Of a stretch of DNA of 37,016 nt, positions 26,037 to 34,285 are shown piece by piece. The notes under the pieces were generated by a model, which did not search any database, had not been told where the DNA came from, and was given only the letters and a program-made list of their open reading frames with translations. The translations under genes were made by a program, and so were the position numbers. This stretch comes from an uncultured Rhodopila sp. (GTDB lineage Bacteria > Pseudomonadota > Alphaproteobacteria > Acetobacterales > Acetobacteraceae): positions 1-37,016 of the forward strand of contig CAIZFE010000110.1 of the NCBI GenBank assembly GCA_903932145.1. The letters are read 5' to 3'. Numbering within the stretch: position 1 is the stretch's first letter; the number at the start of each line of letters is the position of its first letter.

Positions 26037-26071
26037 CACGTCATGGCTCGGATCGTCCGTGCCAAGACGTG
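26037..26071. repeat. Degenerate copy of the palindromic repeat element
   Basis: CACGTCATGGC (26037-26047) and GCCAAGACGTG (26061-26071) form an inverted repeat with one mismatch. The centre TCGGATCGTCCGT resembles the GGCTTGTCCG core of the intact copies at 6214 and 12141. Confidence 0.6.
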
Positions 26072-26110
26072 ACAGACGAGCGTCGGTCTCAATACGGCTG
26101 GGTATTGACG

Positions 26111-26557
26111 TCAGAGTTTCGTGGATGCGCGGGCCAACAGCTTCCACTGCGTGCCTTGCTTCTGCCAAATCATCAGGATCGCCAGATTGGCCTGGCTTTT
26201 CTTATCGCCGGTTTGGTTCTCGCCCACGAAATGGAATCGCACGATCGCCGCCGAACCGACAACGCGCACCGTGATATCATCGTAGGTTAGCGACAGCCAT
26301 TTCGTGGTCGGTTTTGTGGCGTTGGCGATAAACGTCGCCTTGTCTTCAACATGCGCATCGGAATGGCTGTAACTCAATTGCGGTGCGCAGAGTTTATCGA
26401 GCGCCTTGGCATCGCCCGCAAACAAGGCGTCGCGATGCGCCTGCGTATTTTTGAGGACCTGCACCTCGTCCGAGGTCGCGGCCGAGGCAACAGACCCGGC
26501 CAGGGCCAGACCAACCGCCATCGCCGCCAAATGGCGGCGATTCATGCTTGTTTTCAT
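26111..26557 (-). CDS. Exported NTF2-like (DUF4440/SnoaL) protein
   Basis: The 148-residue protein has a signal peptide (RRHLAAMAVGLALAGSVASAA). The mature part matches the NTF2-like cone fold: DEVQVLKNTQAHRDALFAGDAKALDKLCA, SYSHSDAHVEDKATFI, RVVGSAAIVRFHFVG and a final WKLLARASTKL. Proteins of this type are often accessory enzymes or ligand binders; no catalytic residues are certain. ATG 26557 has GGGGG five bases upstream, so it is preferred to the ATG at 26545. It starts 19 bases after the aldolase stops, on the same strand, and probably shares its message. Confidence 0.8.
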   Translation of the reverse strand: MKTSMNRRHLAAMAVGLALAGSVASAATSDEVQVLKNTQAHRDALFAGDAKALDKLCAPQLSYSHSDAHVEDKATFIANATKPTTKWLSLTYDDITVRVVGSAAIVRFHFVGENQTGDKKSQANLAILMIWQKQGTQWKLLARASTKL

Positions 26558-26576
26558 CGTTTCCCCCGTTATTTTA

Positions 26577-27359
26577 TCAATCTTTGTAGTCAGGCTCTTT
26601 CTTATCCAGCAGCCGCTTCAGGGCGGCGAAGTGCCAGACATGGTTCGGCTTGCCGCCGTATTGATAGGAGTTCTGGCGGAACTCCTGCATCGTATGATCG
26701 ACGACGTCCTGCGGCAGATGCTTCAGCGGACGGCCGGTCCACATGGCGTAAAGTTGAACCTGCGCGACGCGCTCCACATAATACAGCCGGTCGTAGGCCT
26801 CCGAGACCGACTGGCCAACGGTGGCGACGCCGTGATTGGCCATCATCAGCACGGTTTTGTCACCGAGAACCTCGGCCAGACGGGCACCTTCCGCGGGATC
26901 GAACGCCGGGCCGGTGTAGATTTCGTCATAGGCTGTGTGGACCAGGGTGCCGAGTTCGGTCTGGCCGATCGGCAGAATGCTTTGGTCTTCAAGCCGAGCC
27001 AGCGCGCTGGCGAACGGCATGTGGGTGTGGAAGACGGCCGCGGCCTTGGCGCTGAGGCGATGGATCGGGGCGTGAATGCAGTAGGCGGAGCGTTCGATTT
27101 CGCCTTCACCGGACAGCCGCTCACCATCATAGCTGATTTCCATGAAGCAGCTTGCGGTGACTTCCGACCAGTGGGTGCCGAACGGAATTTGGTAATAGCT
27201 GTTGCCGGTGCCGGGCACGCGGAGGGTGAAATGGTTGAAAATCCCCTCGTTGAAGCCGTGCATGACCGCGAGACGGTGCGCGGCGGCCAGGTCCACACGC
27301 GCCTGCCAACGGGCGTCGGACAGGCTGAGTTCGGCGGTTTCGAGTGACTCCAACGGCAT
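26577..27359 (-). CDS. Class II aldolase/adducin family protein
   Basis: The 260-residue protein belongs to the AraD/FucA-like zinc aldolase superfamily. Metal-binding histidines appear in AAVFHTHMPF and MMANHGVATVG. GFNEGIFNHFTLRVPG is the N-terminal phosphate- or substrate-loop segment. HAPIHRLSAKAAAVFHTH and ALYAMW-like features place it in the subfamily used for unspecified 2-oxoacid or decarboxylase reactions, so the substrate is open. It is followed by the exported NTF2-like gene. Confidence 0.9.
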   Translation of the reverse strand: MPLESLETAELSLSDARWQARVDLAAAHRLAVMHGFNEGIFNHFTLRVPGTGNSYYQIPFGTHWSEVTASCFMEISYDGERLSGEGEIERSAYCIHAPIHRLSAKAAAVFHTHMPFASALARLEDQSILPIGQTELGTLVHTAYDEIYTGPAFDPAEGARLAEVLGDKTVLMMANHGVATVGQSVSEAYDRLYYVERVAQVQLYAMWTGRPLKHLPQDVVDHTMQEFRQNSYQYGGKPNHVWHFAALKRLLDKKEPDYKD

Positions 27360-27452
27360 CGCGATCGCTCCATATTATTTAACTGGCCGCGATGATTGGT
27401 CCGGATCGGCGCGCGGTCAAGTTAATGGCGCCGAGGTGGCCGCTCGGGATGC

Positions 27453-27581
27453 CTACGCCGGGAAGGCCAGTCCCTGATAAAGGTCCGCGAGCGGCATGGA
27501 CGTGTCGAGACCCGGCAGCACCAGCGTCCCGCCCGTCTGTGCATTGGCGATCCACGGACCGTTTGGTTCATGGGTGAACAT
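27453..27581 (-). other. Possible coding remnant, 42 codons
   Basis: From ATG 27581 a short frame reads MFTHEPNGPWIANAQTGG and then TLVLPGLDTSMPLADLYQG before a stop. It is preceded by another protein-like segment in one frame (GSFDRFLAQTGGEPPRP to a TAA). Composition looks coding, but I recognise neither piece. They may be the tail of a gene whose front was lost by the same event that truncated the PIN gene. Confidence 0.3.
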
Positions 27582-27915
27582 GTGCGGCCCATTTTACCAG
27601 TCCGACGGTACCGTGTCGTCCGGGCGCGGCGGTTCGCCACCGGTCTGCGCCAGGAAACGGTCGAACGAACCCGTGTGCCACCGGTTCGGCAACAGAGGCG
27701 AGACCATCCAGGAACACGCCCACTCCCGTCGTGGAGGCGCCGGCAGCAGCCAGATTGGCAGGGCGTTTCAAAAAAGCTTCGTATTCCAACATGATGGCGA
27801 CGCTTGCCAGCAGTGTAACGGCGCCTTCGCGGATGGCCAAAAGCACGAGGCGCGAGGCACCGGACGGGCTGCGCAGGCCGCTGACAACGACATCGGTGTC
27901 GAGGATCACTCTCAT
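27568..27915 (-). pseudogene. PIN-domain toxin, C-terminally truncated
   Basis: The first 79 residues match a COG1569-type PIN toxin: MRVILDTDVVVSGLRSPSGA (catalytic Asp pair at 6 and 8), VTLLASVAIMLEYEAFLKRP (Glu 44) and FLDGLASVAEPV. The expected continuation with the third acidic cluster (usually RDPxDD) is missing. After EPV the frame turns into VAHGFVRPFPGADRWR and random sequence to a stop at 27568, with a break near 27680. The nuclease site is therefore incomplete. No antitoxin gene is visible upstream. Confidence 0.7.
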
Positions 27916-27959
27916 GGTGGGGTGCGGCGGATCACACAGCCCACCATAATGCCGAGTCG

Positions 27960-27974
27960 TTAACAGAGAGTTAA
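27960..27974. promoter_or_regulatory. CtrA-type box TTAA-N7-TTAA
   Basis: TTAA (27960-27963), seven bases, TTAA (27971-27974) is an exact match to the alphaproteobacterial CtrA consensus. It lies about 150 bases upstream of the single-domain response regulator and about 45 bases upstream of the truncated PIN gene on the other strand. A further TTAACC at about 28056 is only a half-site. Confidence 0.5.
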
Positions 27975-28122
27975 TAAGCCGGCGCCATGCACCCCTCAGT
28001 GCGAAATTTCACAACTCGGAGAGATGCCAATTGTGATTCCGCCGACTCGGGTCTGTTAACCAATTAGCAATAACATCGACTTACAAACAAACGGGCCAAC
28101 CACGGTTTGGAGTTTGCATCCC

Positions 28123-28545
28123 ATGTTGCACGACACTGTCACAGCGGCCTCCCGCTACACCGGAAGTCTTGTCCGTACAATCCTGGTGGTAGAGGATGAA
28201 GAGCTGATTCGGATGTTCCTGACGGAGTTTCTACAGGACTCCGGCTATCACGTCTTCGAAGCAGAGACCGTGGCACAGGCCAAGCGCATTCTGCTGGACC
28301 AAAACGTCGATTTGGTCTTCAGCGACGTCAATATGCCCGGCCAGGAAACCGGCTTCGACTTGGAAAAATGGGTTCGCCTGCATTACCCCGATACCAAAGT
28401 ACTGCTGACCTCGGGATATCCGCATGGACCAGAAAGCACTATGGCGTTACTGGAACCTCTGCTGCCGAAGCCTTATACCTGCGCGACGGCATTACGCCGT
28501 ATTCAGGCACTTTCTGAAGGAAAACCGGCCAATTCTATCATGTGA
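28123..28545 (+). CDS. Single-domain response regulator (receiver only)
   Basis: The 140-residue protein is a lone CheY-like receiver without an output domain. Acidic residues E24/D25 are in ILVVEDEEL, the phosphoacceptor D68 is in LVFSDVNMPG, the switch Thr is in VLLTSGYP (T96) and the Lys is in LPKPY (K116). An N-terminal extension of about 18 residues precedes the fold. ATG 28123 has GGAG ten bases upstream; an in-frame TTG at 28114 is less likely. It may shuttle phosphate in a phosphorelay. A CtrA-type box lies upstream. Confidence 0.88.
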   Translation: MLHDTVTAASRYTGSLVRTILVVEDEELIRMFLTEFLQDSGYHVFEAETVAQAKRILLDQNVDLVFSDVNMPGQETGFDLEKWVRLHYPDTKVLLTSGYPHGPESTMALLEPLLPKPYTCATALRRIQALSEGKPANSIM

Positions 28546-28572
28546 CCGCCAAGTATAGACGCCCGGAGTCGC

Positions 28573-29331
28573 CTAAGACGCCAGCGCCGCGACCACGTCA
28601 GGCAGTAATCCCCGATCGCCCACGGCTATAATGCGGCCATCACCGTCAACACGCGGAGGATTGCCTTGCCAGTCCGTCACCAGTCCGCCAGCCCCATGGA
28701 TTACCGGCAACAATGCCGCCCAGTCCCACGGCTTAAGGTCGCACTCCACGATCACGTCGATCTGGCCGAGTGCCAGCAGGCCGTAGGCATAGCAATCGCC
28801 GCCCCAGTAGGTCCGCCGCACCTGTGCGGCGACCTTCTGCCAACGCGGCGCGTCGTCGCCCAGCATCTCAGGGCTGGTGCAGGACAGTTCGGCCAGACTT
28901 AACGACGGGCAGGCCCGGGTCCCGACTCGGCCACCGATCAATCCGGAAAAAGACGTCGGGCGGCCGGCGGCGCCGATCCAGCGCTCCAAGGTCACGGGTT
29001 GGTCGATGATGCCGACCAACGGTTCATCGCCGTCCAGCAACGCGACCAGCGTACCGAAGGTCGGCCGTCCGGTGATAAACGCTCTGGTGCCGTCGATCGG
29101 ATCCAGGACCCAGCGCAATTGTGCCTCGGGGCGCTCCAGGCCGAATTCCTCGCCAAGGATGCCGCATTCGGGACACAGCTGGTTCAGCACCGCCCGCATC
29201 GCCAGTTCGGCGTTCCGGTCGGCGATGGTGACGGGGGACTGGTCGGATTTCAGGTCGGCCGCGACCGACCCGCGAAAAAACGGCCGGATAACGTGTCCGG
29301 CCGCGTCGGCGGCGGCCACTGCCGCCGCCAC
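28573..29331 (-). CDS. hisN: Inositol-monophosphatase-family phosphatase, probably histidinol-phosphatase
   Basis: This 252-residue Mg-dependent phosphatase carries all three family motifs: GILGEEFG (E61, E62), WVLDPIDGTRAFITG (D77, D80) and KPWDWAALLPV. The wording RAFITGRPTFGTLVALL and RTYWGGDCYAYGLLALGQIDVIVE is typical of HisN-type histidinol-phosphatases, which complete histidine synthesis in many alphaproteobacteria. The start is a GTG at 29331, 20 bases after the cytochrome c gene ends, so both are probably on one message. A general inositol phosphatase role cannot be excluded. Confidence 0.85.
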   Translation of the reverse strand: MAAAVAAADAAGHVIRPFFRGSVAADLKSDQSPVTIADRNAELAMRAVLNQLCPECGILGEEFGLERPEAQLRWVLDPIDGTRAFITGRPTFGTLVALLDGDEPLVGIIDQPVTLERWIGAAGRPTSFSGLIGGRVGTRACPSLSLAELSCTSPEMLGDDAPRWQKVAAQVRRTYWGGDCYAYGLLALGQIDVIVECDLKPWDWAALLPVIHGAGGLVTDWQGNPPRVDGDGRIIAVGDRGLLPDVVAALAS

Positions 29332-29351
29332 ATAGTGATCGAGGTTGGTAA

Positions 29352-29897
29352 TCAGTTTGCGGACAGCGGAACGGGGGTGTGCGACAGGCTGCGCAGATAG
29401 GCGATCACGTCCGCCCGTTGCTGGTCGTTGTTGATCCCCGCGAAGGCCATCCGCGTGCCGGCAACAAACGACGCCGGCTTATGCAGCCACTCGTTCAGTT
29501 CGGCGAAGGTCCACGATCCGGTTTTCGCCTTCATGCCGGCTGAGTAGTTGAAGCCATCCATGTGACCGTGCGCGCCGCCAACGACACCATACAGGTTCGG
29601 TCCGACGCCGGCTTTGCCGCCTTCAGCAACCGTGTGGCACGAGGTACACAGCTTCTTGACAGTTGCCTCGCCGGTCGCGACGTCGGCCTTGGCCAACAGC
29701 GGCCCGATCGGCGGCAGCACTTCCGGCTTCGCGGCACCAGAGGCGGCCTCGGCCACCGGAGCGCCCTGAATCGCGATCGCCGGCTTTTCCAGGCGTGTCT
29801 CGGTCACAAGATGCATGCCGATCAGACCGGTGAGAAAGAACATGATACCGGCGACCAAAATCGCAGCCATGCCCTTGTTGATTTCCATGCTGTCCAT
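29352..29897 (-). CDS. Membrane-anchored class I cytochrome c
   Basis: The 181-residue electron carrier has an uncleaved N-terminal anchor (AAILVAGIMFFLTGLIGMHLV, residues 11-31) followed by an Ala/Pro-rich linker. The heme-binding site is LCTSCH (84-88), with GVGPNLYGVVGG after it and the probable axial Met in GTRMAFAG (M150). This layout matches the CycM/c552 type that links the bc1 complex to terminal oxidase. ATG 29897 has AGGAAG nine bases upstream; ATG 29888 is an alternative. It is divergent from kdsB, an arrangement familiar in alphaproteobacteria. Confidence 0.93.
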   Translation of the reverse strand: MDSMEINKGMAAILVAGIMFFLTGLIGMHLVTETRLEKPAIAIQGAPVAEAASGAAKPEVLPPIGPLLAKADVATGEATVKKLCTSCHTVAEGGKAGVGPNLYGVVGGAHGHMDGFNYSAGMKAKTGSWTFAELNEWLHKPASFVAGTRMAFAGINNDQQRADVIAYLRSLSHTPVPLSAN

Positions 29898-30110
29898 GCA
29901 GCCAAGCTTCCTGATCGAATAGGGCGCCGAGGCCCTGTTGGAGTAACGCCAGCAACACACCGACCCGCCGTTGCACGGCGACAGGCGCATCCTTAAGCTG
30001 GCCGCACCATAGGGAAACGAATACGCCTCTTCAACCCACCTACCGACCGCCAGTGACGGTTTCATATCGTCACGGCACAATCGGCCCCATTTGCAGGACA
30101 CCCCCCACCC

Positions 30111-30860
30111 TTGAACCCCGCACGCTTGAACCCGATCGTCGTGATCCCCGCCCGCATGGCATCCACCCGCCTGCCCGGCAAACCACTGGCCGATATCAAC
30201 GGCCGTTCGATGATCCTGCATATGCTGGATCGCGGCCGCGAGGCCGACATCGGGCCGGTCGCGGTCGCCTGCGGTGACCCGGAAATCGCCGAAGCGGTGC
30301 GCGCCGCGGGCGGCCGAGCGGTCCTGACCGATCCCGGCCTGCCGTCGGGTTCGGATCGTGTGCATGCGGCGCTCGCCGAACTGGACCCGGATCGCAAACA
30401 CGACGTGGTGGTGAACCTGCAAGGCGATTTTCCGACTCTGGACCCGGAAGGCCTGCGCCTCGTGATCACCCCGCTGCACGACCCGAACGTCGATATCGGC
30501 ACCCTGGTGGTGCCGATTCGCGACGAAATCGAGGCGACCACGGTGTCGTTCGTCAAAGCCGCCTGCGCCTTCGCGCCGGGTCAAACCATCGCACCCGCGC
30601 TGTATTTCTCCCGCCAATCGATCCCCTGGGGTTTGGGGCCGCGCTGGCATCATGTCGGGATTTACGCCTACCGTCGGGCCGTGCTCGATCGCTACGTCTC
30701 GCTGCCACCAAGCCCGCTGGAGCTGCGAGAAAGTCTGGAACAATTGCGGGCGTTGGAGAATGGGATGCGGATCGCCTGCGTACGGATGGAACACGGCCCG
30801 TTCGGGGTCGATACCGCCGAGGACCTGGAACGCGCCCGCGCGCTGTTGGTCCGGTCATGA
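30111..30860 (+). CDS. kdsB: 3-deoxy-manno-octulosonate cytidylyltransferase
   Basis: This enzyme activates Kdo to CMP-Kdo for lipopolysaccharide inner-core synthesis. The nucleotide-binding start VVIPARMASTRLPGKPLADI is diagnostic, with LPSGSDRVHAAL, VVNLQGDFPTLDP and HHVGIYAYRR following. The length is 249 residues. No ATG precedes the motif. Two TTG codons (30111 and 30126) inside a short repeated TTGAACCC are the only starts; 30111 is chosen because AGGA lies upstream, though at a long spacing. The protein overlaps pheA by ATGA. Confidence 0.95.
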   Translation: MNPARLNPIVVIPARMASTRLPGKPLADINGRSMILHMLDRGREADIGPVAVACGDPEIAEAVRAAGGRAVLTDPGLPSGSDRVHAALAELDPDRKHDVVVNLQGDFPTLDPEGLRLVITPLHDPNVDIGTLVVPIRDEIEATTVSFVKAACAFAPGQTIAPALYFSRQSIPWGLGPRWHHVGIYAYRRAVLDRYVSLPPSPLELRESLEQLRALENGMRIACVRMEHGPFGVDTAEDLERARALLVRS

Positions 30861-31708
30861 CCGGAGCGATCTCCTTCCAGGGTGTGCCCGGGGCCTACTC
30901 CGACCTGGCCTGTCGCAACGCATATCCGAATATGAAGACGCTGCCCTGTCCGTCATTCGAGGACGCCATCGACGCCGTCCGCGATGGCAAGGCCACACTC
31001 GGCATGCTGCCCTGCGAGAACAGCCTGGCCGGCCGCGTGTCCGACATTCATCACCTGCTGCCCGACTCCGGCCTTTACATCATCGGCGAGCGGTTTCAAC
31101 GAGTTGAGCACTGTCTCCTCGGGATCAAAGGCGCCACCATCGCGGATATCAAACGCGCGCATTCTCATACGGTCGCACTCGGTCAGGTGCGGCGCATCCT
31201 GGCCGATCTGAAGCTGGCACCGGTCGTGGAGGCCGATACCGCCGGCGCGGCGCAACTGGTCGCCGAATGGGGCCGCAAGGAGGACGCCGCCATCGCATCG
31301 TCGCTGGCAGCGGAAATCTATGGCCTGGAGATCCTGCGATCGAACGTGGAGGACGCCGCCCACAACACGACTCGCTTTTATGTCGTCGCGCCGAAGCCGA
31401 TGATCGTCGATCCCGCCACACCCAATCTGATGACCACCTTCGTCTTCCGCGTCCGCAACGTGCCGGCCGCGCTGTACAAAGCGCTGGGCGGGTTTGCGAC
31501 CAATGGCGTGAACATGACCAAGCTGGAAAGCTACATGATGGGGGGCGAGTTCGCCGCGACTCAGTTCCTGTGCGACGTCGATGGCCACCCCGAACAGCCC
31601 GGATTGCGGCGCGCGCTGGAGGAACTGTCGTTTTTCTCCACTGAAGTGCGGGTGCTGGGGGTTTATCCGATGGCGGCATTCCGGTTGGCTCAAGGGGCGG
31701 GCAACTGA
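30857..31708 (+). CDS. pheA: Prephenate dehydratase
   Basis: The 283-residue monofunctional enzyme converts prephenate to phenylpyruvate in phenylalanine synthesis. It opens with ISFQGVPGAYSDLACR. The catalytic domain has LPCENSLAGRVSDIHHLL and the NTTRFYVV motif. A C-terminal ACT domain with TKLESYMMGGEF (the ESY-type Phe-binding motif) gives feedback inhibition. It has no chorismate mutase part. Its start overlaps kdsB and its stop overlaps the next gene, so the three genes form a tight operon. Confidence 0.96.
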   Translation: MTGAISFQGVPGAYSDLACRNAYPNMKTLPCPSFEDAIDAVRDGKATLGMLPCENSLAGRVSDIHHLLPDSGLYIIGERFQRVEHCLLGIKGATIADIKRAHSHTVALGQVRRILADLKLAPVVEADTAGAAQLVAEWGRKEDAAIASSLAAEIYGLEILRSNVEDAAHNTTRFYVVAPKPMIVDPATPNLMTTFVFRVRNVPAALYKALGGFATNGVNMTKLESYMMGGEFAATQFLCDVDGHPEQPGLRRALEELSFFSTEVRVLGVYPMAAFRLAQGAGN

Positions 31709-32502
31709 TGGACGATGTCCTGGTCGAACCACATGATGGCTGGTGGAAGCTGACGCTCAATCGGCCGGCCAAACTGAATGCTATCACTATCCCCATGCTG
31801 GATCAGCTTCTCTCGGCTCTTGATGCCGCCGAAGCGGATCGGAGCTGCCGAGCATTGGTGTTGACCGGGGCGGGACGTGGGTTTTGCGCGGGGCAGGAAC
31901 TGGGGGCGGACGTGACACCTGGCCCCAATGGCCCTGCTGATCTGCAGGCGTTGGCCGATCGTCATCATCACGAGGTCGTGCGGCGGCTGCGCGCGTCTCG
32001 GCTGCCGGTGATCTGTTCGGTCAATGGCGTGGCGGCCGGCGCGGGCGCCAGTTTCGCGTTGGCCGGAGACATCGTCGTGGCCGGCCGGTCCGCGACTTTC
32101 GTGCAGGCGTTCATCCGCATCGGCCTGGTGCCAGACAGCGGTGCCAGTTTCTTCCTGACCCACCTGGTCGGTGATGCCCGCGCCAGGGGTTTGGCGATGC
32201 TGGGCGATGCGATCGACGCGGACACCGCTGAACGCTGGGGCATGATCTGGAAGGCGGTGGACGACTCGGCCCTGGAGGCGGAAACCGAGGCGCTTGCGTT
32301 GCGCCTTGCCAAGGCACCGGCCGAGGCGCTGGCCGCGATCAAGGTCATGTTCGCCGGGGCGGCGACGAACACGCTGCATGCGCAACTCGATCTGGAGGCG
32401 AGGCTACAAGGTGATGCCGGCCGGTCGGCTGACTTCGCGGAGGGCGTTCGTTCGTTCCAAGAGAAGCGCGCGCCGAAGTTTGTCGGACAGACCAGGGCAT
32501 AG
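31708..32502 (+). CDS. Enoyl-CoA hydratase/isomerase family (PaaG-like)
   Basis: The 264-residue crotonase-fold protein shows the oxyanion-hole segments VLTGAGRGFCAGQELG and VNGVAAGAGASFALAGD. The acidic residue lies in IGLVPDSGASFFL, a position and wording seen in PaaG (ring 1,2-epoxyphenylacetyl-CoA isomerase) rather than classical hydratases. The C-terminus ends in SFQEKRAPKFVGQ as in this group. The A of the pheA TGA stop is the first base of its ATG. No other phenylacetate genes are nearby, so the pathway is uncertain. Confidence 0.88.
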   Translation: MDDVLVEPHDGWWKLTLNRPAKLNAITIPMLDQLLSALDAAEADRSCRALVLTGAGRGFCAGQELGADVTPGPNGPADLQALADRHHHEVVRRLRASRLPVICSVNGVAAGAGASFALAGDIVVAGRSATFVQAFIRIGLVPDSGASFFLTHLVGDARARGLAMLGDAIDADTAERWGMIWKAVDDSALEAETEALALRLAKAPAEALAAIKVMFAGAATNTLHAQLDLEARLQGDAGRSADFAEGVRSFQEKRAPKFVGQTRA

Positions 32503-32556
32503 GCATAATCGGCCACGGTATCCTCATAAGTATGGCCCCGCGGAGACACGGGCTGA

Positions 32557-32763
32557 TCAATACGGCGGATAGGCAGGCGCGTAGCCGGGATTGTGGGTGT
32601 AATCGCGTGGTGCCGGCGGCTCCGCCGGCGCCGAAAACGAGTCGAAAAATTGGTCCATCTGGCGGATCGGAAAGGTCTGGTTAACCGGGGCGTTCGGATC
32701 AGACGTGCAGGCGGCCACACCCAACACCACAATCATCCGGCCAAGGGTCCGGCGTCCGCTCAT
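32557..32763 (-). CDS. Small putative lipoprotein
   Basis: The 68-residue protein begins MSGRRTLGRMIVVLGVAAC with a lipobox at VAAC (Cys19), predicting a lipid-anchored peptide. The rest is Pro/Asp-rich (SDPNAPVNQTF, PAEPPAPRDY, PGYAPAYPPY) with no known domain. A strong ribosome site, GGAGGAGG, lies five bases before ATG 32763, which decides the start against an in-frame ATG five codons upstream. Confidence 0.7.
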   Translation of the reverse strand: MSGRRTLGRMIVVLGVAACTSDPNAPVNQTFPIRQMDQFFDSFSAPAEPPAPRDYTHNPGYAPAYPPY

Positions 32764-33050
32764 ACCATCCTCCTCCATTCCATTCCGGTTGGCGCGGGGC
32801 TTGAATGACGTCCAACCCCGAAATGCACCGCCACTGTTAACCATCCGTTCGGCGGCGCGTTCCAAACCCGTTCGCCAAAAGGCGTTTCCGAACCAGACAA
32901 CGACTTTGCGGTGCTTGATTTCCACGCGTTGCCGGATCGGGTGCTCCGCGGGTCCGGCGTCTCCGGGCCTGAACCTTGCCCCCGATTGCCGGGCGTGCTT
33001 GGAATCCCTCAGTGACGTGGTAACGCGCTCATCGGGTCGCGGGGGAAACA

Positions 33051-34223
33051 ATGAAGATCACGCAGGTCGAAACGCTTCAGGCCGACGCCGGCTGGCGCAT
33101 GTTCTCATTCCTGAAGATTACCACCAACGACGGCATCATCGGCTGGTCGGAGTTCAACGAAAGTTTTGGTAGTACCGGCCTGTCTGACGTGATCAAAGGC
33201 CTGGCACCTGTCCTGATCGGCCGCGATCCGCGACGGTGGGAGCAAGTGACCCAGCACCTGCACGTGATGACCCGGCAGTCGCGCGGCGGCCTGAACCAGC
33301 AAGCGATCGCGGCGATCGAAAACGCTCTGCTGGACGTGACCGGCAAGGCGTATGGCGTGTCGGTCGCGGCGCTGTTCGGAGGCCCGATCCGCGAGCGTAT
33401 CCCGGTGTATTGGTCGCATTTCGGCACTTACCGAGTGCGCAACGCGGCTCTGATGGGTGTGCCGGAGTTGCGAAACTATGACGATCTGGCGCGACATGCG
33501 GTCGAAGTCCGCGACCTGGGGTTCCGAGCGCTGAAGACGAATATTATTCCGTTCGCCGACGGAAGCCTGTCGTCGTATGTCCCTGGCTTCGGGCGCACCG
33601 CGGGCTGGCCGGAACTGAACTGGGACAACAAGTTGGCGCGTGGCGTCACGGACCAGTTGATGGCGATCCGCGACGCCGTCGGTCCCGACATGGGCATCCA
33701 TCTGGACCTGAACTTCAACTTCAAGACCGAGGGCTACAAACGACTCGCTGACGCCGTCGCGCCGGCCGGACTGACGTGGCTGGAAATCGATACGCATGAC
33801 GCACCCGCCCTGGCGGAGATCAAGCGATCCGCCCCCTGCCCCATCGCGTCTTGCGAGACGCTGCACGGACGGCGGGAGTTCAAACCGTTCCTCGATCATT
33901 ACGCAACCGACGTTGCCATCGTCGATGTCATCTGGAACGGGCTGGGCGAGTCCGCGAAGATCGCCTCCATGGCTGATGTGTACGAAGTCAACGTCGCGCC
34001 GCACAATTTCTATGGTCACCTGTGCAGTGCCATCAGCGCCACTTTCAGCGCCATCGTGCCGAATTTCCGCGTCATGGAGATCGACATCGACAGCGCCCCG
34101 TGGCGGGACGAATTCTATACTGTCGTTCCAACAATCGAAAACGGCGCATTCATCCTGCCCTCCGGTCCCGGATGGGGCATAGACGTAAACGAAAAAGCCG
34201 TTCGCGCCCGTCCACCGAAGTAA
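33051..34223 (+). CDS. Enolase-superfamily enzyme (mandelate racemase/muconate lactonizing type)
   Basis: The 390-residue protein has the capping domain (MKITQVETLQADAGWRMFSF, then GIIGWSEF) and an (alpha/beta)8 barrel. Mg ligands are D219 (IHLDLNFN), E245 (WLEIDTHD) and E269 (ASCETLHG). The base candidates are K162 in LKTNIIP and H318 in VAPHNFYGH. These fit sugar-acid dehydratase-like members. A GGGGGAAACA ribosome site precedes the ATG. A hydroxyacid dehydrogenase gene follows 62 bases on, so the product may be a 2-oxo acid reduced or formed by that partner. The exact substrate is unknown. Confidence 0.9.
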   Translation: MKITQVETLQADAGWRMFSFLKITTNDGIIGWSEFNESFGSTGLSDVIKGLAPVLIGRDPRRWEQVTQHLHVMTRQSRGGLNQQAIAAIENALLDVTGKAYGVSVAALFGGPIRERIPVYWSHFGTYRVRNAALMGVPELRNYDDLARHAVEVRDLGFRALKTNIIPFADGSLSSYVPGFGRTAGWPELNWDNKLARGVTDQLMAIRDAVGPDMGIHLDLNFNFKTEGYKRLADAVAPAGLTWLEIDTHDAPALAEIKRSAPCPIASCETLHGRREFKPFLDHYATDVAIVDVIWNGLGESAKIASMADVYEVNVAPHNFYGHLCSAISATFSAIVPNFRVMEIDIDSAPWRDEFYTVVPTIENGAFILPSGPGWGIDVNEKAVRARPPK

Positions 34224-34285
34224 CAGACATGCCCCGTCAGCAGCGGACGGGCGTGAAACAGAAACGTCTAAAACGGAGAAAAACA

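Noticed and set aside
29898..30794. Upstream extension of the cytochrome c reading frame over the start of kdsB
   Set aside because: The extension overlaps kdsB on the opposite strand, has no domain, and the ribosome site plus membrane anchor fix the start at 29897.
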